Shown here one piece after another: positions 23,421 through 32,340 of a stretch of DNA of 64,000 nt (the first letter of the stretch is position 1; each line of letters starts with the position of its first letter). The DNA is taken from contig CM055102.1 in the NCBI GenBank assembly GCA_029204225.1, positions 24,581,390 through 24,645,389 on the forward strand. Reading direction: 5' to 3'. This DNA comes from Diphasiastrum complanatum (lineage: Eukaryota > Streptophyta > Lycopodiopsida > Lycopodiales > Lycopodiaceae). A model generated the notes under the pieces. The model was not told the DNA's origin and ran no database searches. It saw only the letters and a program-made list of their open reading frames with translations. A program made the position numbers and the translations under genes.

Positions 23421-25115
23421 CTCCTCCTCAATTTTTACATGATACATCTATAGTACATTTATCTACAACTCCAAAAGCTGATCTTAACTTGATAAATGAA
23501 GCCTTTGGCAAGGCTTTAGTGAGTAGATCAGCAAGGCAATCTGAAGAAGACACATGATGTAGCTTGATCTCCTTTGCTTGAACCTTTTCCCTCACAAAAT
23601 GGTGAGCAATCTCTATGTGCTTGCTCCTTGCATGGAATGTGGGATGGTTGCTAATGCTTGGTTTGATTGGTTGTCACAATATATTATTGGCTGCTCCTCG
23701 GCCTCCATGACTTGCAACTCCACCAAAAGCCTCTTCAACCATAAGATCTCCTTTGTTGTTGATGTTAGTGCCTTGTATTCCGACTCTATTGAAGATAGAG
23801 AAATAGTATCTTGGTCTTTGGAAAGAAAGGTAACAAAAGCACTTGTGGACCTCCTATCCACTTTATCACCTGCAAAATCAGCATCCGAATATGCCCTCAA
23901 GGCAAGATTAGATCCATCATACAAAATGCCAAAGTTCTTGGTGGCCGAGATGTACCTCAACAGCCTTTTTGCATTTTTCCAATGACAAACCAATGGATTT
24001 TGCATAGATTGGCTTAGTTTACCCACACTATAACTTAGATCAGGCCTAGTTATAGTAAGATAGATCAAGGAGCCTACAAGACTTCTATATAGTGTGATGT
24101 CCTCAAAGGATGCTTCATCATCACTATTAGAAACTTTTACATTTTGCTCCAAAGGAGTTTCTACTCCTTTACAATCTTTCATTTCAAACTTTTCTAAAAT
24201 AGAAGAAGCATATTTGGATTGACAAATAAAACTCAAATCTTTGCTTCTTAAAACTTCTATTCCTGATATGAAATGAAGATTACCAAGATCCACTATCTTA
24301 AACTCTTTAGACAATGATACTTTCACTTCTTGTATACCATCATGATCATTTCCACTAAAGATAATGTCATTTACATACAAAATGAGAATGATGATTTTAC
24401 CATCATTGAATCTTAAGTACAAAGAAGGATCATAAGCACTTACAACAAATCTTATAGAGTTCAAGAAGGCATTCAACCTAGAGTACCAAGCTCTAGGTGC
24501 TTGCTTAAGCCCATAAAGGCTTCTTAGCAGCAAACACACTTTCTCTTCTTGATCTTCTTTGATGAAGCCCTTGGATTGCCTCATGAAGATCTCCTCTTCC
24601 AAATAGCCATTGAGAAATGCATTAGTCACATCAAGTTGAAATAGAGGCCAATTGAAAGTAGTTGCAAGAGAAATTATCAACCTTATGGAAACTAGTTTAG
24701 CAACAGGAGCAAAAGTTTCATCAAAATCTACTCCCTTGGTTTGCAAGAACCCCTTTGCCACTAGCCTTGTCTTTTGTTTGTTGATGCTCCCATCTTAATT
24801 GTACTTCAATCTATAGATCCATTTGCACTCAAGTGGTTTTCTTCCATGAGGAAGATCCACAAGCTTCCATGTATGATTCTCCATAAGAGCATCATACTCC
24901 TTTTGCATGGCATCCCTCCATTCTTGTGACTCCATAGCCTCTTCAAAGCAACTCGGCTCATCAAATGTAGATGTTAGAAAAGTGTAAGAGATAAGTGAAT
25001 GAAGATCTTCCCCTTGTTCACCTTTGTCAACATAGGTGAGCCTTGATGGCTCGGCCTTCACAGGCCGCTAAGATGCATTTCTCGACCCACTTAAAATTCC
25101 AAGTCCTCCAAAAAT
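23421..25115 (-). mobile_element. copia-D fragment: RT and RNase H
   Basis: A 5'-truncated element. The minus-strand frame 25061-24795 holds the linker and RT start (LTYVDKGEQ, NHTWKLVDLPHGRKPLECKW). One stop (TAA, about 24,795) separates it from the 382-codon frame 24761-23613. That frame covers the rest of RT ([47 protein letters not shown]) and RNase H (YSDADFAGDKVDRRSTSAF, SLSSIESEYKAL). It ends by frameshift before KHIEIAHHFVREKV and ADLLTKAL. The RT box is YVND, not YVDD. Nothing upstream of RT survives. Confidence 0.88.
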
Positions 25116-25116
25116 C

Positions 25117-25499
25117 AAGTTTGAGTTCAAAAAGGGCCGCATATGAATTTGTGCCAAGATCTCTTTTGCATTTTGTCACTATTTTCAACCAATATCTTTG
25201 AATCGATATAACGTTTTAGTAGTAGCTTAGAAGTATGAGATGTAATATATCATTAGAAAGCGCTCGTCAAGCGCTTTCCAACGCGCAAGTTTTCGTTGCA
25301 TTCTAATATGGCAATCAAAAGTTATGCCATTTTTAGTGTAGACTCAAAATGTGACTCAAAAAGAAGTAACGTTACGTTAAAGCCACTATGTCAAGAAACT
25401 ATTGGGCCACATGTACAAAAGAAGTGAATAAAAGTGAATAAAAAATGAAAAAGGAATCTTGACAAAAGGCCCTTTTTGTGTTTAAACTTCCTCTAATGG
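25117..25499. mobile_element. Foldback/TIR element, shorter member
   Basis: 22-bp inverted ends, 25117-25138 and 25468-25489, differ at about four bases; the right end continues CTCTAATG as in the larger copy. The middle is homologous to the right arm of that copy at 28,060-28,190. It includes a small hairpin, GAAAGCGCT then AGCGCTTTC, at 25256-25278. No coding capacity. It abuts the truncated start of copia-D. Confidence 0.65.
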
Positions 25500-26496
25500 A
25501 GGTGGTTGTGAATGAAACATGTAGCGAATTGAAATTATGTAATAGTTGTGTTCAATATGTAGATTACCACAAACTGAACAACTTTGCTTTTTTTAACAAC
25601 ATCAAAATCCAGAGTCAAATAGAAACAGAAAGTGGATATGGAGAATCTACAAGTTCCGTACACCTGATATCAAATTCAAGCACAAATAGACTATTAGAAT
25701 AAGTGCACAGAAGCAAACACACTCGAAATCGATATTGGAAAAGAAAAAAAAATATTTTTTTTTTGGATATCAGTTTCAAGTGTAAATAGGATAGCTGAAC
25801 TTTTTGGATAGTCCCACAAGGGCCCAAATACACTTAATAAGACTTAACAAGGGCTAACTATCTTCTAAGATAGTTATGTATAGTTAAGTTAGGGGATTTG
25901 TCTATAAGTAGGCAAGAGACCTCACTTTTGGAATCTTTTGGCTCATTTGCAACTGAGAGAACTAGGAGCTCCATCTCCTCTTCCTCCATCTCCTTTTGAG
26001 CTTCACTTTGATATGAGCTTTGTGGTAGCTTGTGGTTATTTTTCATCTTTGGTTCTCTTCAACATAGGTGTGGTGGTTGCCTTCTTGTTCTAGCTTCCTT
26101 GGCTTGGATTGAGAGCATGGCACATGACACTAAGATGGTCATTGCTCTTCTACAAAATGTAAAGCATTATGTTTACATGCTAAGTAGACACATGGGATGA
26201 GGTCCAAGCTTGGAAACACTAATCCACAAAAGCAAGTCTTGAAATTGTCTACTTGAAAATAAATCAAAGAGTATTCTTTTACATCATGAATCAAAGAGTG
26301 TTCTTTTACACTATGAAAATAAAAAACACTAGAAACATGTTACTGAGTCAAGCTTTATCATTCATAACAAAAATACCCATATGGTTTTAAATTGTTGGCC
26401 TTATTGTACAAGAACTCTTTGGCATTTGGAAGGTAGTCTATGTCATGCTTGCAACTCACACCACCGCAAATGGTCTAAAAAAAGTCGCCAAAAATT
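25500..26496. other. Unassigned spacer with a TATA-like stretch
   Basis: No gene recognised. Around 25,890-25,915, a GTCTATAAGTAGGC stretch could be a promoter TATA box on the plus strand, as in an LTR, but no LTR ends or primer site can be matched. Confidence 0.35.
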
Positions 26497-27296
26497 TGTT
26501 CAAATTCACACGTGTTGGAGTGCCCAAAAGTGTGTTATTGATCTCCTAAGACTTTGTGATTGCACATAGATCACACATAGATTGAAAAACAAGATCATTA
26601 AATCTAAGGCAAGAGCACATTATTACATGCATAAATCTTCAAGACAAGTACATTCACATGTGTGGATACTTGTACAACTGAAAACTAAGTGTGGAAATGC
26701 CATCCTCTCGGATAGAGAGAGAGAATCCAAGTAAGAAAACTCGGCTAGAGAGAGAAACTCATGATTGACCAAAATAGTGTAGAAATCTCATAACTCCAGA
26801 AAATTACATAGAACGAGTGTAAGGCACATAAGTAGTAACCTAACATGAAGGGGAGTGAAACATGATTGGAACCCCTTCTTTTCCTCCTCTAAATCCTATT
26901 GGTTGAGTGACATATGAGCCCTCAAACTTGATTGGGCCAAATCGATGAATATCTCTCTTTTGATTGGACCCTAACTCTCATGCCAACACATAGGGACATG
27001 TCACACATCAAATATCTACTTGAAAATTTTCATAAGCCTAACTTGACTCAAGCTACATCACAATCTACTTTTGGCCTAATCACAACTTGCCATGTGCCTA
27101 TTTTGCCTCTAATGCCCAAAAAGGCCAAATCACCTACTTACACTTGGATAGATGTCTCTAGACTTTATGTACACCTAACTCAACATGATTAAGCTATTTT
27201 TTACTTTTTTTCACACGTGGGAACATGCTCCACATGTGTGAGATTTACTCATAAACAAGAAAATACAAAAAAGCTAGATTTTGCTAATTTTTCACA
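26497..27296 (-). repeat. 3' LTR of copia-E
   Basis: In minus sense it begins TGTGAAAAATTAGC at 27296, after a GAGGAG polypurine tract, and ends at 26497. The CTCGGCTAGAGAGAGA tract near 26,740 and the CACACGTGTT tip near 26,507 are shared with the nested-element LTR, so the two families are related. No 5' LTR was found. Confidence 0.75.
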
Positions 27297-29490
27297 CTCC
27301 TCAAAAACTAGCTTGGTAAGGTACTAGATCCATAGCTGCACCTTCAACATATCCATGATAAGATTTCTTTGATAGAAATCACTTGCCACCTTCTTTGATG
27401 ATCATTCCACCAATTTGCAACCATATTGTTGAATTTCCTCCATGCTTGATGATGATCTTTGACTTGAAAGCTCCACTTGCATGAAGATGGCTACACCATA
27501 AAGTGAGAAATCCGAGGCTTCCATGCCTCATAAAAATCATAAAGATCAAGATCATAAGATGAGAACATTAGAGGAGTTTTAAATCCAAAAAAGACCCTTT
27601 ATAAAGATTTTTATATTTTTTTTTTCAAATTTTGCTTACACATGGACCAATCAAAACACGCAAATTTGAAATCTACATAACGTAGCTCACTAATTTTTTT
27701 TTTAAAAAAAGATTTCTTAATAATGCTATAATTTGGCATCAGGGGCAACCCGCAAGCACATGTTATTCATAGTATAATATGCAATTATCATTGAAAATAA
27801 CATAACTTTCTAACAGTAGCTCCGATTGCGACAAAAATTATACCCTTGGAAAGCGCTCAAGGAGAGCTTTTCAACTATACCCTAGATGACCTACTTCCGA
27901 GCTACCATTCAAAAGTTATGGCCGGTCAAATTTTTCAAAAAAAGTCAAACATTGCTCTTGTGCGCGGATAGAGCATCGGCGCACAAGAGCGATATTTGAC
28001 TCTATCCACACACAAGAGCAATATTTGACTTTTTTTTAATTGAAAACTTTGACTGGCCATAACTTTTGAATGGTAGCTCGGAAGTAGGTGGTGTAGTTAC
28101 TGTTGGAAAGCTCTCGTCGAGCGCTTTTCAACGGTATAATTTTCGTCTCAATTGGATTTATGCTTAAAAAGTTTTGCTATTTTCAATGAACTACAAATGG
28201 TAATGTACATAGAATGGTTAAGCATCGAAAATAGCGCGGGCAGAAAGGAAAAAGAATTTGGGTAGAGAATGAATGTATTTTGGTAATTTACATTAATAAA
28301 CTTTGTCAATCTACGTGGCATTCCTTAAAGGGTCTTTTTTGGATTCAGAATTCCTCTAATGAATGTGATGATTATCAAGATTTTCAATTCTAGCTTGACT
28401 AGTCCATAGCTCAAGGATGTAAGTGTCCTCTTTGGATGCTTCACTTAATCTCAAGAGAAGTTTACAAAATGCCTCACATAATGAAAAAACATGATTTTTC
28501 AAACTATGAGTAACAAACTCATTTTCGCTCTTACGAGATCCAAGAGCATACATGTGATGACATAACCTCTTGCTTTCAAAATGTTTTGGAAACATATCTA
28601 AGCCATTAGAGACAAGAAATATGTCCATACAAAAGGCATCATACAAGACTAGTATTGCCTTATTCCAACTATGAGATGTAGAAACCTCATAAAAGCAAGA
28701 TGGTACATCAAATAATGGAAGAGAAGCATAAGTGAGAATGTTGGAGTAGATACCACCTGAAAATTTCCCCTCTTTGCCATGAAAAGTGAGCCGCAAAGAC
28801 TCGGCCTTGCCTCTTGAAGATTTCCATGAAACCATGTGTTGAGAAGCCTCCTCCTCAAGCCTTGGCAAATCTCCATCATGCACTTGGATTTTTGGTATAT
28901 TTGAGAATCCTACCATCATCCTCTTGGTTGAGATTAGATCCTCCTTATTCCTTATATGTGGATCTCAAGATCCCCAAAGTATCAACTATTGCAATCTTTA
29001 TATCAAGCACCCTTGATAAGATATACCTCCAACTGAAGTCTTGAAGTAAGAAGTCACATGAAATAACAACATCTTTGCTTCTACATGATGAAATGAAATC
29101 ATCCAAATGAACAAGATAAGAGAATTGAGAAGTAGACCTCCTTGGCAATAGCTCTCCATGTGCTTTTGCCAAAGCACCTTCTTCATGAGCCTTACCATCT
29201 TGGAACATAGGTTGAGGTAGATCACTTGCTTTCTCATCCTTGAGATGATCTAGGCTCCTCTTGGACACACTTCCACAAGGATTAGCATCAATCTTGAAAA
29301 GACTACCACATCTAGTCCCACTTGCTACCACATCACCATCTTTCTTCTTGAAACAATTAGAAGCAAAATGCCCCTTCATTGGAATTTCTGAGGATCTAAA
29401 CAAAATTTTCAATATGGATATAAGTAGTTTTGATAGCTCTCTTTTTCCAAAAGAATCTGTCTCACTAAAGTAGATCAACTACAAGATGTA
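27297..29490 (-). mobile_element. copia-E, internally deleted derivative
   Basis: A paralogue of the copia-F ORF at 32.6-34.3 kb. Frame 29478-28945 has a zinc-knuckle remnant (KGHFASNCFKKK) and joins the end of protease (VASGTRCGSLFKID). Frame 28919-28356 matches copia-F from the pre-RT linker (LRLTFHGKEGK) through LRLSEASKEDTY. The protease active site, integrase core and RT palm are missing. The foldback element at 27566-28361 interrupts it, and copia-F supplies the uninterrupted comparison (shared CTTGATC and GAGGCATGGAAGCCTC downstream). Confidence 0.75.
27566..28361. mobile_element. Foldback/TIR element, 796 bp
   Basis: 36-bp terminal inverted repeats (27566-27601 and 28326-28361), starting CATTAGAGGA, differ at three positions. 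Inside is a second, longer imperfect inverted repeat of about 170-180 bp per arm (27789-27960 and 28012-28190). A GCGCACAAGAGC hairpin lies at its centre. Most of the interior could fold into one stem. No ORF. Inserted in copia-E, as comparison with copia-F shows. The target duplication is not clear. Confidence 0.85.
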
Positions 29491-29865
29491 TCTAGTGCTC
29501 ATAGAAAATTTCACATGAATTATTATTAATCTTTCGTATTGATAAGGACTCTCACTATGGTATCCATGGTGGATATGTGTGAGATATATCAATCGGTTGA
29601 CTTTTAACTAATAATGGTATGTTCTAGCCATGCTGAGTATGTGCCTTTCTCCTATATTCCAAGGAGGAAAGGTTGAGATCAATTATGAAGTACTTTCCAT
29701 GCAAGAATTCAAAGCACAGAGTTGTATGACAAAATAATTCATTAGGTACTAGCAAAACTCACCTATGAACGTACTTCTTATCAAAGAGACGTATTGCTAG
29801 ACTATCAAAATGTCAACTCTACAACTCCTAATTTACAAGGATAAAACCCACAACTAAAAAACTCT
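29491..29865. other. No feature recognised
   Basis: No coding or repeat signal beyond weak LTR-like composition. Confidence 0.4.
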
Positions 29866-30202
29866 ATGTTTATCCACGCGAGACCCGACACTTAGTCGAT
29901 TTTCTGAAATTTTGTTTGCATGGAACATCCACGCGTGGATTATCCATGCCAAAAAAAATTTGAACATGCCTCCGGCCAGTCCACTAGTGTTTTTTTGACA
30001 CGGCGCCGAAAAATTTATGCGTGTGGATAATCCACACAATATTGAATTTGAAAATTTTGGCAACTATTTGGGAGGGAAGGTTGGCGGTGCCGGAAAGCAG
30101 TTTTGGCGTGGATAATCCACGCAAATTTCAATTTGTTCACCGGACCAGACCGGAAGTTAAAGATATCCACACATGGATATCTTTTGCATGGATTATCCAC
30201 GT
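29866..30202. repeat. Cluster of GTGGATAATCCAC palindromes
   Basis: Perfect or near-perfect palindromes of the form GCGTGGATAATCCACGC occur at about 29927-29949, 30019-30038, 30106-30122, 30163-30180 and 30186-30201, with a half-site at 29869-29880. The sequence between them is not repeated. Confidence 0.85.
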
Positions 30203-30412
30203 TTTTTTTTTTTTGTTTTTTGCATGTTGATAATGGCATGAAATTAGCTAAATAAATATATTTCTAAAGTGAATATATTATGATTAGGCTATATATATAT
30301 ATTTTTTGAAGTGAATTATATTATGATGAGGTTTTTTTTTTTTTTGCATGTTCATAATGAAATGGAATTAGTTCAATAAATATTTTTCTAAAGTGAATTA
30401 TATCATGGTGTG
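30203..30412 (+). repeat. Direct duplication, about 75 bp
   Basis: TTTTGCATGTTGATAATGGC (from about 30,218) and TTTTGCATGTTCATAATGAA (from about 30,341) start two copies that run through TTTCTAAAGTGAAT to ATTATGATTAGG and ATATCATGGTG. About 85% identical by eye. Poly(T) tracts precede both. Confidence 0.8.
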
Positions 30413-30934
30413 CCTAGATGATTGGGATTTTTTATGAGGGCGGCCACCTACTTTTATAAGACAGTTGACTCGAGCTACCAAGAGGGTAATTATGCATGAC
30501 CTAAGGCTTTGATAGCCAGGGGTTTAGGGTCTACCCTAATGGCACTCTACCTAATCTCATATCCGAGATCATTTGATATGGATTGAGAGCTCATTTTGTA
30601 CATACTTCGAGAGATTATCAAGAGATGGTGATTTTGGCAAGTTTGCTCTTTAATGAGGAATTGATGAATGATGAATGTGATATTTTTTGTGTCTAATGAA
30701 TAGATCTGAATTTGAACAAAGTATTATACTTTCCACGTGTGTGACAGGATGTGAAGATCAATTATTTCTAGTTTTATTGTGGTCTTCAAAAGCTCTTGCC
30801 AATTAGATGCAAAATAGGTTGAATTGTGTGCTAGTTTTCTATCTATTAGATATAAGTGAAACCTTTGACGCTTTTTCAAGGTTTTAGTATCCAAATGAGG
30901 TTCATAACCTTTGGTTTTAACATGGTATCAGAGC
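30413..30934 (+). repeat. Probable LTR end and primer-binding site (copia-I)
   Basis: TGGTATCAGAGC at 30923-30934 follows CA at 30921-30922, as at an LTR end. A CCACGTGTGTGA box lies at about 30,738. The LTR start could not be fixed. Confidence 0.6.
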
Positions 30935-31300
30935 CCAAATGCAACCATCAAGGCTCAAATACAAGAAAGAGAGAAACAATTACAAGTTGATGATTGTTTC
31001 ATTTTTATTGCCCTTATTACTACCTTAAGTTTGATGATGTTCCTTCAAGTGTAAATGAAACTGTAGCAACAAAAGAGTGATTTGATGTAATGAAAAGTGA
31101 GATGAGTATATGATGCATTGTTTGAGATACTTGTAAAATTATTGATCCTCCATCAAAGATACAAAATGTTACTGTTTGCAAATGGGTCTTTAAGATCAAG
31201 TTTAATCAAGATGGTAGTGTGAACAATTATAAAACAAGACTAGTTGCCAAGGGATATGCTCAATTCAAGGGGATTGACTATGATGAAACACTTGATTTTG
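30935..31300 (+). mobile_element. copia-I: leader joined directly to RT
   Basis: Only about 150-200 bp after the primer site, broken frames already read as copia RT ([30 protein letters not shown], then GIDYDET). Gag, protease and integrase are absent, and the RT stops after the fingers. A deletion has removed nearly all of the element. Confidence 0.75.
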
Positions 31301-31617
31301 TCATAGTTTGTGGTGGTGATTTCATTAACTCACATGCTTTTAGTGATTTACTGCCTTTGCAACATTTGTTAAAAAATGAGAATTTTCTTGGAACATGAAG
31401 CCGTACATCTATCTTCACCGACATTATCTCCAAAAAAATGGGATTGAAGTCAAACTATGTCTATTCTTTTCACTTACTTGACCATAAATGAGACTCCATT
31501 TTGGCTAAATAACAATCATTTGAAAGCATTGCAAGAATCAATTTCATTCAGAATTGCAATAATCAATTTTTATTCAGAATTACAAGAAAATTCACTATTT
31601 TAGAACATATCGAAAAC
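31301..31617. other. No feature recognised
   Basis: Short spacer between the copia-I fragment and the CACTA fragment; nothing identified. Confidence 0.45.
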
Positions 31618-32225
31618 TCAAATACTGAAGTCACTTGCAATAAAATGAAAAACATTATAGCATAGCATGTGCACCTGCTCACAGTGACGAGGCAACACCA
31701 ATGTGTCAAAGGACTCCATGCTCAATGTTTTTGATGAATCAATCGCAAAAAATCCACTTGGATCCGATTTTACGGTTGCATTTGGCCCTCTACAAACTAC
31801 CTTAAACCATTTCACATCAAATAAAAAATAGTGTCCACTTTCACCAAATGACACATCATAAATATTTTGTATAGTTCCTACGTATTCTATATCTCCTGAG
31901 ATGGGATTCCGATCTCGTGCACTGCTTTGACTTTCTTGTTGGAAAGATGCTATTACACCACAATCGTGTGTGCGTCTCTTGTTATCAATCATTTCAATAT
32001 GAAAGTGGAAACCAAAAGCCCATATAGCATTATACATTTTGCACTGCCACATAACAAACATGAATCTCATAAATAATCACTGTGAATGAACATGGTGTTT
32101 CAAAATAATTAAACAAATATTGTTATAAACAAGAATGTTCTAATAATAAAGTATCTAAAGAATAATACCTTCCATTCGCATCATCTTGCAAAGTCCCATT
32201 CTGCGTTTGATATTTTTTCGCCCTA
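31618..32225 (-). pseudogene. CACTA (En/Spm) transposase-associated DUF4216-like fragment
   Basis: Frame 32070-31618 (150 codons) reads GDIEYVGTIQNIYDVSF, then HYFLFDVKWFKV and LPRHCEQVHMLCYN. This fits the DUF4216 domain that accompanies Tnp2 transposases in plant CACTA transposons (Y-G-x-I/L, V-x-L-F-x-x-D-W-F, E-Q-V-x-Y). A further exon-like piece, RRTQNGTLQDDANGRYYS, lies upstream at about 32,165-32,215, separated by an intron-like stretch ending in TTATGTGGCAG. The catalytic transposase and the CACTA ends are not in the window. Confidence 0.55.
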
Positions 32226-32340
32226 TTTTACAAGGATATGTGCTCAATTCACATACCTTGGATATGTACAAAATATTTACATGGGTAGAATCCCCCAAAC
32301 ATTAACAACAAATGATAGATATGTTTTACAATTTTTAACA
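32226..32340 (-). repeat. Partial 3' LTR of copia-F
   Basis: TGTTAAAAATTG in minus sense at 32340-32329 follows the polypurine tract AAGGAGGAG (32349-32341). The LTR is cut short by the CACTA fragment. Confidence 0.6.

Noticed and set aside
21200-25115. Copia-C and copia-D as two halves of one element
   Set aside because: D's RNase H and 3' LTR lie upstream of C's protease on the coding strand, and no primer site separates LTR from C, so the order does not fit one element.
29866-30202. TTATCCACA-like strings similar to bacterial DnaA boxes
   Set aside because: They are parts of a longer plant-genome palindrome, GTGGATAATCCAC; nothing else in the window is bacterial.
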